Made by a program: the position numbers and the translations under genes. This document shows, one piece after another, positions 45,061 to 57,310 of a stretch of DNA of 64,000 bases (the first letter of the stretch is position 1; every line of letters begins with the position of its first letter). The notes below the pieces were generated by a model, which was not told the DNA's origin, did not search any database, and worked only from the letters and a program-made list of their open reading frames with translations. Source of the DNA: Adenophora triphylla var. japonica (Eukaryota > Streptophyta > Magnoliopsida > Asterales > Campanulaceae); assembly GCA_022495995.1 (NCBI GenBank), contig JAFEMH010007000.1, forward strand, positions 41,739 through 105,738. Direction: 5' to 3'.

Positions 45061-46128
45061 AGAAGCTAAACACCTTATGCCCTACAATGGAGTCTACCAA
45101 TTAATCAATCTTAGGTAAAGGATAACAATCCTTGCGTCATGTCGTATTCAGATCTGTAAAGTCTATTCACGTCCTCCACTTCTTGTTTGCATTCAACACT
45201 ATCAATAGGCAAGCCAACCAATCTGGGTATTGAATTTACTCTATGATTCCTGTCTTTAATAATTTTTCAACTTCCTCCAGAACTGCCTTTTCCTTTTCTG
45301 CCGACAAATATCTAACTTTCTGCTTGAATGTTTCTACATTCGGATCCACGCTTAGACAAGCATGACGACATTCCCATCTACTCCTCTAATGTCTTCAGGT
45401 TGCCAAGCAAACACGTCCAAGCTTTGCTTTAAAAAAGCAATGAATCTTTCTCGCTCCTCCTTCGATAATTGCTTCCCGATTTTAATCTTGTGCTTAGGGA
45501 AACTAACATTAATCTCCACTTTTTCCAATTCCTCCAAAGCCTGAATATCTGGCTCATCTCTAACTTGCAAAGTATCAACTTCAATTCTATTCCTTTTCTT
45601 GCCATTGGCGAGAACCTTCTCATCATTTTTGGCAACATTCTTTCTGTGGGTTGCCCATCCATAGTCTCTATTTCAATCTTCTCACACTCTTCAAACTCCT
45701 CAATTTTAGGATCTTCCCTCTACACAAGTCTTATAGCCCTTACACAGTTCAAATTAATGCTTAAGCTTACTAGTTCCATTGACAGATTTATCTCGCCAGT
45801 GACTTCTTGCTCTATTATCTTTTCTGTTTCTCGCCTCTTATCTGTCTCCATCATTTCACCTTCTAATAACAGTGATTGCCTCACTTTTCAAACACCCAAT
45901 GCCGTTGGGGGTGGGATAATTTACCCTTTGATGCGAAATTGATACGACCATTTCGAAACTCTACATGAATGGAATCCTTACTATAACATTGTAGGGAAAT
46001 ACTAGATCAATCACCATAAATTCTATTGTGCGAGTTCTGGCAAATCTTCCTTCCCCAATCTCAACGGCCAAAGCAATTGTCCCCTTAACCCTCACCGTAT
46101 GGTTTGTGAAACCTTATAGGAAACCATT
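45061..46128 (-). pseudogene. Protease-reverse transcriptase linker of Tat element A
   Basis: Fragments such as VEINVSFPKHKIKIGKQLS and FIAFLKQSLDVFAWQPEDI (45,352-45,570) are the usual Tat text before the reverse transcriptase. Frames change several times. Confidence 0.65.
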
Positions 46129-46449
46129 TTAGGGGATCAAGTTTGCCTCAGTATAGTTCATCCTTTTGAAGGCATCATAGTACAAAATGTTGCGGCTTGC
46201 CCCAGAATCTACCAATACTCGCTGAACAATGTTGTTTCCCAGATAAATTGTTATTACTACAGGCTGGCTTCCATGACTAGCTGTCACCGCCAATTCTCTC
46301 CTTGAAAAACTTATCACCCTATCCTCATTAGGCGGGTATTCTATCACATTAAAGCTATGCGATAATGACATGATCAGATTGTCGTGTTGAGAGATGCTTG
46401 GGGTTGGGTCTTGGATAACATAAATTAAATTTCTCTCTTCTCGCGCCAC
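46129..46449 (-). pseudogene. Aspartic protease of Tat element A
   Basis: An open 106-codon piece with ITIYLGNNIVQRVLVDSGAS and the catalytic DSG, followed by the hydrophobic region of a retropepsin. The frame is lost on both sides. Confidence 0.8.
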
Positions 46450-46699
46450 CTGCCCTCCTTCTCAACATTTTCTCCAAGCTCCCCATCATCAATTTTCATC
46501 TGAATCACCCTCTTCAAATTGTGTAACAATCAAAGGGAGTAATGGCCCACTTGCATCGTTCTGTGATACTTGCAAAGCTATTTCTGATTCTCAAGCGCAA
46601 AGCACAGAAAAGTTCTTGGTTGCTGCGAATTAGAACCAAGTTCTTCGTTGAACCATCTTCAAGATCTCGTGTTTATCCACTGTTTTAACTTATTTCAAA

Positions 46700-48065
46700 T
46701 TTCACAATCTTCCTTGGACGGCTAACCCGCTCATGCTCCGCGCCACCTCTCTTCCTCTCCGCCTGTTGTGACCTCCTCTATGCCCTTCTTTTTCTTCCTT
46801 CACATATTCAATTCTTTCCTTCACACTCTTTCTCGCCATAGATGTTGAGGCGGGAATGACTGGGACTTCATCATTATCATCTCCCTCACAATATCCTCTA
46901 ACCCGCTCATACAACTCGCCTGCGTTCAGGCATCCTCATTCCCAATTGCCCGCTAAAATACAGTAAACGAGCTGACAATCTTGCGTTGTATAGCATGATG
47001 ATGTTACTTTGCTCTATGTCTGAAATATTATTGGCCACCTTCATGAATCTCTCCGTATAACTAGTTATCCCCTCACCAGGCTTTTGCCTAATACCACATA
47101 ACTCTTGCTTCCTCACTAGCTGTACTCTAGAGGCACTGAATCTTGCCAAAAACTTTCTTTTAAAATCTTGATACCCCCACGATTGAATCTACGACTTATG
47201 TGAGAAACCACTCTGTCAGCGTGATCGGCCAAGGTAGGTACCAAATGCCTCTACACAAATCGTCGCATCACTTTTGGCGAGCATATACATTGTGCTTCAA
47301 AACCTCAAATCCAACTGGGCTCGCTCTTGCATTCCACGAATATTCTCTGGATAATGACGACATGCGAAAAGTTGGATTTGACATGACTCGACCTTCACTT
47401 CTGGCGAAGTAGGAGTCCTTATCTTTCCTCTCGCTTTATTTCCGTTCACGGCTCGCTCGATCCCTTTGCCATTTCTTTCTTCCAGTGGTCCTCCTCCTTT
47501 TCCTCAACTTTCTATGTCGACTAGGCTCCTTGTTTCGGCGAGATCTTTCAGAATCTCGCGATCTTCCTTCTGAATGCCTTTAGTCGCTTGGCTTATACAT
47601 CTTATCCATGGTAGACCCAGTGTCTATCTCATCACCGTCATATTCATAGTAATAAGATGAATATCGCGAGTTGACAGATTGATAATACAACTTCCTTCTT
47701 TTTCCATCCTCTACGATCTCCTGAGATCTCCTTTTCCCTATCACTCCTTCGTATCTCGCCTTAGTAACTTCCCTCCTTTCGACCCTTGATCTGTCTTTTA
47801 GCGGCGGCATGTCACGTTCTCTCCTATCTTGCACCTTATACACACTTTGACTAATAACTTGCCCCCTTACTGGGCTATTTCCAACTGTTATTCCCATGAT
47901 ATTCTGCAGGATCTGTGTGGGTTATTGCCTCATTTCCACAAGTCTGTTGTTGTTGGCAAGAATTTGTATCAACAACTCATTGTTTGCTTTAATCCTATAT
48001 GCCTCTACTATAACTTCAGCTTCTGTGAGGGGCAAAGGCTCATTGTTTGAGTTAATCGTTATTTG
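46700..48065 (-). pseudogene. Gag of Tat element A
   Basis: Pieces in order: NEPLPLTEAEVIVEAYRIKA (about 48,000-48,050), an Arg/Ser-rich stretch (47,580-47,897), and the retrotransposon gag core with LVRKQELCGIRQKPGEGITS and FMKVANNISDIEQSN (46,907-47,149). Stops and frame changes break it. No zinc knuckle is clear. Confidence 0.7.
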
Positions 48066-48533
48066 GGTAAGTTTTAATGTTTTTATGATAGTTAATATAT
48101 CTCACTTATCTCTTTGTCAACTATTTAAAATGAAATTACTATTTTATTCTTAAAATTTTAAAGTCCGATTTATAATTTGGAAGTGAGACAAAAAGGGGTA
48201 GGCAGTGCAAGCTGTGAGCAATGAAATTAAACCCATAAATATATTACTTCCTCCCTCCATTTTATAAAAATATTACAGTTTACTCTTAAATTTTCTGTTT
48301 GAGCAATACCAAAATTTTTGAGAAATGTATTTTTTATTATGTTTGTACATTTTGTAACAAGATAAACTAGCATTAAGACAATTTATTTATTTAAAACATA
48401 ACACTTATTTTATTTTAAAACCGACTAAAAAGTTTTTGCATGTATAATTGAAATGGATGAAGTATTTAAAGTTTTAAACTAGCAAATACATCATTAACTT
48501 AAAGGAAACATATTTAATAATACAGTAACATGT
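48066..48533. other. Intergenic sequence, possibly with a degenerate Stowaway
   Basis: A segment at about 48,247-48,467 begins CTTCCTCCCTCC after TA and ends GGATGAAG before TA, with a short imperfect inverted repeat, suggesting an old Stowaway. The rest is AT-rich. Confidence 0.35.
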
Positions 48534-49151
48534 TTAAAATCCAAGCAAGGTTTCTGCCTCTTCCACCACAGTAGACAAATAATCCGAATTCCTAACGGAG
48601 CAATCCGCCCGAACTTCCCCCTTCCTGCCCGTCAACACGTTCAACTGCCCCATCTTCACCATCCCATCCACAAACTTCTCAAAAAACAGCGACTCATTCA
48701 CCGCAAATCCTACCACAATCCCCCGAGTCCTCTTATCCGTATACAAATCCTGATCCGAAGTAAAAAGCCCTTGCCGGTTCATTAGATTGACAAAATACTT
48801 ATTATCAAACAAGTTTGGAGACCGAATATCCATCATGACAGTGTTGTTGGACCTAGGAGCCGGGCATGCGGTTTTAAGGTTGTTGGCAAAGGTTTTGTCG
48901 AGGGTGGGGTCTTGGGTTGGGTAGAGGCGGCTGTCAAAGGAGGAGCAGTGGCTGATTATTGTGGCCACCGGATTGAGGGGCTACCGGAGAGGGCCACCAC
49001 GGGTTGGGGTGAAGTTTTTGGTGGCTAGGGAGGTTAGGAGGGTGGTTGTGTTGGCAAAGGGTGGTGGGAGGTTGGCTAGGGTTGCGTTTCTTGTGGCAAA
49101 GGTTAGTCCGTCTCTTCGGCCCAAGGGGATGTAATAATCTGGACCTCCTGA
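48534..49151 (-). pseudogene. Class III peroxidase, 3' exon only, broken
   Basis: The exon starts after the acceptor ATTTGCAG with SGGPDYYIPLGRRDG...ATLANLPPPFANTTTLL, and later reads ISHCSSFDSRLYPTQDPTLDKTFANNL, NLFDNKYFVNLMNRQGLFTSDQDLY and FFEKFVDGMVKMGQLNVLTG. Secretory class III peroxidases oxidise phenolics in the cell wall. Between about 48,965 and 49,000 a 2-bp deletion and a roughly 16-bp insertion destroy the segment that should hold the proximal haem histidine. No upstream exons with the distal histidine are found in the next 500 bp. The exon resembles the AtPrx12-like group. Confidence 0.85.
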
Positions 49152-49638
49152 CTGCAAATAGTTCATGGTTGAAATTTTGTTAGTAAGAACATCATATTGC
49201 AGGTTAAATTGTTGGCACAAGTATCAAACAAGTTCATTTTTCATTTTTCATAATCTAATAAAAATTGTACCTAGTCCACTGGTGCGGTAAATGTCTTGGA
49301 TAAATCTTTATAGAGATTACTTTCCTGACTACTCATCCTATTAATATCAAGATATAGCACCTTCGTAAATTCGAGATCGATTCCTGCTGACTGAATATCA
49401 ATTTAAATGATAAATGTTTAATAATGATTTTGATGCTACCACGCCAAACGGGTTGTACAGGAACAAATTTGAGCAGGAAAATGGATACTCTGGCTGTCCT
49501 CTTTGGATGGTCTTTGATGGTCACATCAACATGCACAATTGTCCCCTTAACTAGGCCGGGGGTGTCACCGGCGAATCCTCCGGCGTGAGTAAGTGAAAGT
49601 GATGTGTTACAAAACAACCTGATAACAAAAGAAACTCT
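49152..49638 (-). other. Region upstream of the peroxidase exon
   Basis: The first 70 bases are the 3' end of an intron. A minus-strand open stretch (49,333-49,617, with AGDTPGLVKGTIVHVDVTIKDHPK) is not recognised and does not match peroxidase exons. It may be chance or the remnant of another gene. Confidence 0.4.

Positions 49639-49665
<27 letters not shown>
49639..49665. repeat. (GA)n microsatellite
   Basis: Thirteen GA units. Confidence 0.9.
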
Positions 49666-49669
<4 letters not shown>

Positions 49670-49879
49670 GAGAGTGTATGAGAGACTTACAAAATAATAT
49701 TTTTCAAGTGGCTTCAAACACTGGCATATCCTTCCAGTACCTGCATGTGCGCTATGCATGGAGGGACCTTGATGTCGTCAATCCTCCACAACAAGATGCT
49801 TCAAACTCTACATCCCAAAGTTAGTAAAGGGAGATTACCGTTCGCCTGGCCGCGCTGTGGAAATCACTCCATTTTGATG

Positions 49880-50570
49880 GTTACGCCTTGTTCATCACCG
49901 GTTTTATTCCACGACTGTCAACTTACTTAGAAAATGATGACGGTTATAGTGAGGTACACACGTGGCAGTCCAATCGCTCATTCATCATTCCACGTTATCA
50001 GCCACGCAAGTCGCCCGCCCAGACGGCAAATCTTCAGGTGCGGCGACAATCCTCATATTGCCGCCCGATCCTTTTCCTCCGCCTACGCAGATTCTCGCGG
50101 GATTCTCGCCGAGATGACTTTTATCCTCGCGTGCATTACTAATAACCAAGGAGCACTTTGTTTCCCGCTTAGGCTTACTCTCACGTTTGTCTGCCTACCT
50201 GCGTCGCCTCTTTACGTGATGTTGCATTAGTCGCTATACTTAGCCCACTTTTATACCCCGTACCATCGCGTACTTGGCCGGTATACGCGCACTTTCGCCA
50301 ACTTGGGCGGCCCATTACTTCGTTTCGGACGCTGGGGCCGACTCCATCGTTTCATAAGCCCAAACCCATGTTTTCAGCCCCCCAGTTCGAGACGGCAGGG
50401 CCCCCAAGTTCGAGACATCCGGCAAGTGACCATTTCCGTATGACTTAACTCAAGACTCTCGCTCATCCTCCGCATGGCGAGATTAGGTGGACACCGCTTG
50501 ACACCTGGGGCCACGTGTCACTCCTGGGTCACTCCCGGCCGACGGGGGTCGAACCAAGGCGGATGTACCG
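49880..50570 (-). mobile_element. 3'-end fragment of another Tat element
   Basis: Minus-strand GTCTCGAACTGGGGGG is followed by TGAAAACATGGG, like a polypurine tract and LTR start (50,377-50,393). The neighbouring CCCCCAAGTTCGAGA (50,401-50,415) is identical to 21,635-21,649 in Tat element A, and both are followed by an ACGTGTCA block. So this looks like LTR plus antisense-gene promoter of a related element. The left boundary is uncertain, and 49,666-49,880 has nothing recognised. Confidence 0.45.
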
Positions 50571-52179
50571 TGTAAGTACCCAAATCAGCTCATGCCTTCC
50601 GGTTAATTTTCCCGACATTTCGGTAAATTTCCCGGTAATTCCCCGGACCTTCCTAGTGTTCCTGGAATGTCTCGGAACAGTCAAATTTAAAATTATGGTT
50701 GTAAGGAGCCTTCCTAATTAAGAAAACACGTTTTCTTAATTAGGGAGAGGCTTCTAGAATGATGCCACCTTGCATGGTTCTAGAATCTTTGAGTCATTGT
50801 GGATAATGCCGCACGGCCTCATTTGCAAAGAGCTTCTGGCAGCCGCACGGGCTTCATTAGCCTTATCCAGCATCGCCTATAAATAGAGCCCTCCTCTACC
50901 CATTTCAAAACACACAATATATGAGAAAAATACTCAATCCACTCGAAAGACGTGAAGAAACCGCTTTGGGAATTCAAGAAGAAGAAGAAGGAAGGCCAAG
51001 AAGCTACATCCCTCCTCCTTGAAGACCAAAGATCGACCTCTCCTCCTAGCTCCGTCCCGAGAAGCAAAGGAAGTCATTGGTAACCTCGCACACCCTATCC
51101 TTGCATCCTAATTGCTTTATAAATTGCTCATTGCATTGTCTTTATATTGCTTGGGACTTGGTAGCTTAAAGATCACATCTTTATCATCCCCTTTCCCCTT
51201 TGCATGCATTAAGACCTCATTTATCATAAAAATGTAGTCTTTTTCATAAAGGTGCATCCTTTGCACCTAAAACCCCCATTTTCCAATAAAAATGTTATCT
51301 TTATGCATCATTTGCATATAAAGACCAAATCTTTTTCAATAAAAATGCATCCTTTGCATCAAAACCCCTTTTTCAATGCATCATTTGCATAAAAATCAAA
51401 TCTTTATGCATCATTTGCATAAAGATCATTTCTTCAAATCAAAAAGCATCATTTGCAACCTAAAAAATGTCATCTTTTCATTAAAGATTCATTTTTTCAT
51501 CATGCATTTCCCCTTTCCCCCAACCTTGGAACGGACCGGTGTAAAAGTTCTCATCTTTGCATCGTTCCTTCCATTAAAGGTTCATGATTTCTTTAGGAAA
51601 AGGATAACCTTGAACCCTATATCTCCGATTATCGCTTAAGAATGAGTATGAAGCCTCTATACGAGCTCGACCGTCTTAAAGCGTAGGATTGATGGGCTAA
51701 GGACATTCCTTCCTAAAGAACCTCATCTTTGACCCAAAAGAGAGTCATTCTCTCGATCACGCAAGTCCCGAGGGTCCCGAGGTGTTAAAAATGCGATGAT
51801 CATAAGTCATAAGATGAGGACGGGATCATAATCCCAAATACATAAATTCCAAGGAATCCCGAGCGACAACCAACAAATGGTTTGCACGTCCGGAAGACAA
51901 CTTGGGACACCCCCCCCTTATTTTCAAACACATGCACACAAAGAAAGCACGCAAGCAAACACGATTAATGAAATCTAGGGAGACTTGATCCGGGAAGGCA
52001 CTTTGGGTGAACGCCAAACGTTCTTCCCAAGGGGTAACTTAACCTCCGAACCCATAAAACCTTTTTTTCAAAGTTTTGAGGTAATCAAAATGGCGTGGCG
52101 ACTCCGTTTTTCAAATAACTCGGATGTCTTCAAACTCGCGTGAATTCCAATAACCAAAAATTTTGGGCACACATTCACA
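50571..52179 (+). repeat. Probable 5' LTR of Tat element B
   Basis: Starts TGTAAGTACC and ends CATTCACA, giving TGT/ACA ends, five bases before the primer site. TATAAATA lies at 50,878-50,885. It contains many ATGCATCATTTGCATAAA-type direct repeats (51,200-51,500). The second LTR is not in the window, so the boundaries are inferred. Confidence 0.5.
50878..50885 (+). promoter_or_regulatory. TATA box of Tat element B LTR
   Basis: TATAAATA in CCTATAAATAGAGCC, a strong plant core promoter match, about 300 bp into the LTR. Confidence 0.65.
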
Positions 52180-52184
52180 AGCTT

Positions 52185-52202
52185 TGGCGACTCACTGGGG
52201 AT
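52185..52202 (+). promoter_or_regulatory. Primer binding site of Tat element B
   Basis: TGGCGACTCACTGGGGAT resembles the TGGCGACTC-CACTGGGGA type used by Tat/Ogre elements, with one base missing. A partial copy, TGGCGACTCCG, occurs at 52,094. Confidence 0.6.
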
Positions 52203-53939
52203 CATCCCAAAGGAGAAAAGCTTTATTTTCAAAACAAAAGTCGATACTTGGTATATAGGTGGACCCCACTTACCCTTCCTGTATCGCTCCCTAACCCGGG
52301 GCTTGGGATAACAAGGTGGTTTAACAATCCCACGTACCAGGATCCCCTTTTCGAAAAAAATAATTTTGAAAAAATACGTAAAGCTTTTCCCTTTGAGCGG
52401 GTTAGACTCCCCTCGCCTATTTCATTAATCGTGCTTGCTTTCTTTTACCATGGATTGCATCATTTGCATCTTGGAATCTGTGCATATTTCGAAACGAAAC
52501 AACCCAAAAAATAGCAAAAGGAGTGGAACCTGGAAAATTGATCCATGCGAGCCGTACGGCTAATCCTCATTGGATTTCGACCATACGACTCTCGGTGGCA
52601 ATTCCACCAGAAAAATCATGGTTAATCTGAGCCTCTAGCGGCTTGGGGCTATTCAGCTCCACGGCCGATCAGGGCTTCCCAGAAAATTTACGTGCTTATG
52701 TGTTGCATTCTTCCCCGCGTCCCAAAAATCATTCCTTTAAAACACATTTATGAAAATCTCTGTTTTAACTCAAAAAGGAACAATTTTAGGAGACCGCACA
52801 CTACGCGCACCCGATATATCCTGTACACTTTTGCACGCACGTCCCTCAAACCCGAGGTGGTTCCAGCTGAGTCACGGACAGCCTTACGATGCTCCGGGCG
52901 CGCACGGAATCATCCCAACCTCCCCTATGGCAGCCAAATGTTGACCAATGCAGAATCCCGTGTCACACGTTTCAAAAAACCGTGACTTTTGGTTGGTTTT
53001 TGGTCTGGTCCGTGTCATATAGCCCAGTTGCATACCCACGTAAAGGTCAAGCCTTAGCTCATAACGGAAGCCAAGATTCTCGCTCAAGCGAAATTCTGCC
53101 GAAATTCCGACAAGAAAAAATCGGTGGGATCTTGACTCGACATTGACTATTGACCTTGACCCGCACGAAATGCGTAAGAGTCAAGACCAAGTCTTTGCCC
53201 AAAAATCAAAAGATCTTTTCGCTCAAGCGAAGCTCTGCCAAAATTCCGACAAGGAAAAATTGGCAAGATCTTGACTGGCATTGACTTCGTATTCTGACTC
53301 ACGCATCCGCGCATGCAACGAAGTTCAATGTGACACTGCGTCATCCGGCTTTTTGCCGCCCGACCCATGCCTATTATATTCTCGGACATTACCGAAAGTC
53401 AAAACCGTCATTCGCTGCAAGCGAAACTCACAAAGATCCGTCGAGGCAGAGAGACGAGACTTTCACGGTATTGCCTTAAATATAATCCGCATCGCTCGTG
53501 CGTTGAAAGGTCCTATGACCCGCTAGACCCGATAGGAGCGTTCTTTACTCTCGGTCGGTGGGATCACGCGTGCCCTATAGGACCTCGCCCGGGCCGCCCG
53601 CCTGGGAGGTCGAAATACAGGTGGAATACGAGGGGCTTATAGACGTAGTGACGGAAACCCACTGATCCAGGATCTAGAGTAGTTGTGAAAAAAGAAGGGC
53701 AGAATCCCTTTTCCAACCAAATAGATATTAATAAAAGACACTGTTTTAAGTAAACTTGAAGATTCTAATTTGCATATTGCCTGAGCCTTCAGCCTAAACA
53801 CCTACCCCGAGTCTAAACCTTTCCTATCCCTTTCCCGCAGCGAGAAAGAAGTGGGTGAGAACACCGGGTCAGCGACTTGTTAGCGCAGAATCCTCGGACA
53901 GCCGCGAGAATCCTCGGTTTTGTCGGCTTTTCAGTGTCA
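52203..53939 (+). other. Leader or decayed gag region of Tat element B
   Basis: No gag domain is recognised. It contains direct repeats of a segment with AAATTCCGACAAG and CGCTCAAGCGAA (53,080-53,110 and 53,218-53,250). Open frames of 80-120 codons in several frames have no recognisable motif. Confidence 0.45.
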
Positions 53940-53941
53940 AA

Positions 53942-54528
53942 ATGGCTAACATGGTAATCCACAACGGTAATAACAGCAGCTTGGAGGGGCTATCCCAGTT
54001 CAACCCAGGCCTCACATCTGGTATGATGTATGTGATTGCGAAGACTGCCTAGAGTATGAGTATCAAGAATGGATCAATGAGGACGCTCCTTCAAGGAAGA
54101 AGAAGAAGAGAAAGTCCACACAGCAGAAGCTTAAGGAAAGATACGAAGCTGGGGACAAGAGCGTAGGAACTTTGGGAGAGCCCTCGGGCAAGTTCGACTA
54201 CTATGTCAGTTATGCCAAGGAACCCATCAAGGAACCCGTCACCCCAAGCACAGTCCAGCCTGATACCCCCGTGTACAGTGATCCTCTTGAAGCAGAAAGT
54301 GCTGAATTTGTGGCCATCGTGAAGTTCAATAAGAAGCTAGCAGATCTGGAAGCAGAACACAGAAAGCCTATTGAATACGTAGCCAGTCAAGGAAGAATCA
54401 AGATCCCCTCTGAAGAAGACTTCATCAGCATTATCCAAGCCAACCCTTCTGTTGGCTACACTGACAAGGTTGTGGTGTCCAAGATCAGTAAAGAGAAAAT
54501 GAGTTATCGGCATGCATTGATAAGATGA
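53942..54528 (+). pseudogene. Unrecognised coding remnant in Tat element B
   Basis: An ATG at 53,942 starts MVIHNGNNSSLEGLSQ; a frame change near 54,030 leads to CEDCLEYEYQEWINEDAPSRKKKKRKS and a charged 118-codon stretch ending KEKMSYRHALIR. The basic KKKKRK run and acidic surroundings suggest a nucleic-acid or nuclear protein. The place suits gag or protease, but I see no zinc knuckle and do not recognise the family. Confidence 0.4.
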
Positions 54529-55399
54529 GCCGAGACCCTTCGGTCAGTGAGTCCGGTCGCTACAGAAGAGCTAGGCTGAAAGATTGCAACAAGTTACTTT
54601 AGTTCCCCTCACCATCTTTCCACGATCAGGCACTGTTAATGATTTCCGCAAGTTTTTGATCAGTTCGAAGTCTCCAACTTTCTGAAGAACGCCGACAAGA
54701 CTGCTACTCCCCGGGGCAACGTGACAAGCAGAGTGAGATCCCGGTCTAACCCTTGCCAAGTCCCCCTCGAGTCAATAAGTAGTGTAGGGTCCTAGTCGGT
54801 GTTGTCTATTCGGTTGAGTCGGGAATCTTCGAATTCCAGTTCTCAGAGTCATCAGAAGGCCTCACGCTGAGGATTATGAAAATGTAATCGATGTCATCTT
54901 TCCCCTTATCTTGAATGAAATGACAAATCTTTGATTATCCTCTTATTGCCAACTTAACAAATGATAAATTAACTCAAAACTTAACAATAGTTAATAATGA
55001 ATCATTTGAACAAGATGCGAAACACACTAAACGAACAATACATTAAAGAAATCTTTAAGCGGGTTTCAGAAAAAGAGAAAACCGGGCCCCAGTTGCCGAG
55101 GAGGTTTTGATAAGTGTGAACTTGGGTACTATTGAGGAACCTAAAGAGACACAGATTGGAAGCTTCTTCCGAGGGGTTGAAAGGACGGATTGATTGAGAA
55201 TTTTGCTTTCGGAGAATACGTCGACGTGTTTGCATGGTCATACAAAGATATGCCGGGGCTAGACGGTTCGATAGTAGAGCCACGAGAATCCCTTTAGCAC
55301 CGAGATGCTAAGCCGATAAAGCGAGCGAGAAAAATCAAGCGGAATGGTCTCTACGGGTCAAAGAAGAAATTGAGAAGCTACTGCGGGTAGGATTCATCG
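54529..55399 (+). other. Decayed region before reverse transcriptase
   Basis: No clear domain. Short frames only. Confidence 0.4.
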
Positions 55400-56500
55400 A
55401 GTCATTGAATACCCGACATGGTTGTCCGACATCGTGGCCAGTAACCAAGGCGATGGGAAGGTCTTGCTTTGTGTGGATTTCAGAGATACGAACAAGGCCC
55501 CAAAGACGACTACCTACGCAAACATAGACATCCTGGTGGATTCCATGCCAACTACGAAGTCAAATCCTTCGTTGATGGTTTTGCGAGCTACAACCCAGAT
55601 CAAGATGGCCGAGGAAGACCAAGAAAAGACGGCCTTTACCACACCGTGGGAACCTCTTGTTATACGGTAATGCCATTCGGGCTCAAGAATGCGGGGCTAC
55701 TTACCAAAGGGCGGCGGCCGCACTTTTTCATGACATGATCCACAAGGAGATTGAGGTCTACGTAGACGACATGATAATCCACTCCAAAGGAGAAGGTGGG
55801 GCGGCACTTTGTTGACCTACGAAAATTCTTTGAGAGGTGAGACGGCGTTCCATGAGACTAAACCACACCCGAATGCACCTTCGGAGTGACAAGGGGAAAA
55901 GTGCTTGGGTACGTAGGTCACGGAGCGAGGTATAGAAGTTGACCCCAGAAAGATCAAAGCTATCATGGATATGAGGCCACCTCAAACCCAGGAGCGAGTC
56001 GAAGCTTCATGGGTAAATTGCGGTACATCGGTAGTTTCGTCAATCGGTTGACCACTATGTGCGAGCCCATCTTGAGCTTCATGAAGAAGAATGTGGACAC
56101 GAGAATGGACCGAAGAATGCCAAGACGCCTTTGACCGGATCCAAGGCATACTTAGTGCATCCCCGGTACTATGCCCCCACATAGACGAAGCCTCTTACGC
56201 TCTATCCTAAGCATCCTGGAACACGGCGAGTTGGGGCTATGCTTGCTCGAGAAGAAAGATTCTCGGGTAGAAAGTGCCATTTACTTTGTCGGTAGGAAGC
56301 TACGGGGAGTGAGCTCAATTATTCGGCGTGTGAAAAGACCACGTGCGGGGCGGAGTGCAGGTAGTCGGCAAGTTGAAGCATTATATGCGAAGCCCACCAC
56401 AAGTGAACTTGGTCTCGAAAATGGACCCCGTGAGTACATCTTTGACAAGCCTTCCCTTTATCGATGCGTCTAGCGAAGTGGTCCTTCTTCTTGGCGAGAA
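55400..56500 (+). pseudogene. Reverse transcriptase and first RNase H of Tat element B
   Basis: Text scattered over three frames: CVDFRDTNKAPK (about 55,468-55,503), KMAEEDQEKTAFTTPW, CYTVMPFGLKNAG (about 55,655-55,695), the catalytic VYVDDMI (about 55,754-55,775), EECQDAFDRIQ (about 56,110-56,145) and ESAIYFVGRKL (56,270-56,305). About one indel per 50-100 bp has occurred. Confidence 0.8.
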
Positions 56501-56599
56501 TACGACATCAACTATGTGACCCGAGAAAGGCCATCGAGGGTCAAGCATTGTCGAGATCGCCTAGCAAATTTCCCCGGTAATGAAGACGAGAGGGCACGA

Positions 56600-57100
56600 A
56601 CCCCAATTTCCGAGATGAAGGGATCTTTGCGAGTTGAGCACGAAAATAGATGGCGGTTATTCTTTGACGGAGCCGCTAACAAAGAGGAAATGGTGTGGGA
56701 ATGCTTTATTGGTCGATCCAAAAGATGAGCATACCCCGCTAGCCCTCAAGTTGAACTTTCTGCCACGAACAATGCCGCGCGAATATGAAGCTTTGCATTC
56801 TTTGGTTTGGAGAGCGCCTTAGAAAAGAAATGTCGAGGCTCGAAGTTTACGGAGACTCGGCCACGATCATCGACCAAGTTTCAACAAGTGGAAAGGCGTA
56901 GACCTGTCTGCAACGGTATCATGCCTATATGGAGGAGTTATTTGGGACGGTTCGAGAGAAGTGACTTTCCACTACTTGCAGGGGAAAAGAAGCAGTTCGC
57001 GAGATGCCTAGCTACTCTAGCCTCGTTGGTAGAGATCCCCAGGAAAAGCCATAAAGCCCTTGAGTGGGTAGAAGAGAAGCCCAAACGACTTTACGTTGTG
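56600..57100 (+). pseudogene. Second RNase H of Tat element B
   Basis: RWRLFFDGAANK (about 56,648-56,685), DPKDEHTPLALKL, an ATNNAA-type Glu motif near 56,770 and VYGDS near 56,845 supply the catalytic acidic residues in several frames. This extra domain supports the Tat assignment. Confidence 0.75.
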
Positions 57101-57310
57101 AAGTGGACTGGGACTCGAGCCTATAAAGGAACCTTGGTACAATCAGTTACCAATTCCTCAAAGACGGAGAGTCGGCTTTGGGAGACGAAGAAGGTAGACC
57201 AAAAGAAGGAGTCGAGCTAAAAGCTTGCGAGCCACGAAAAGGTTGGCTTCTCGGTACGTCATTCTAGGAGGCAACCTATACAAGAAGCGGTATCAAGGAC
57301 CACTCCTCTT

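Larger units (their letters stand above)
44014..48065 (-). mobile_element. Ty3 Tat-lineage retrotransposon A, 5' half (truncated)
   Basis: Minus-strand order gag, protease, reverse transcriptase, RNase H, continuing at 28,292. Sequence that looks like gag ends at about 48,065 and runs straight into the region next to a peroxidase pseudogene; no LTR or primer site follows, so the 5' end is missing. Confidence 0.85.
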
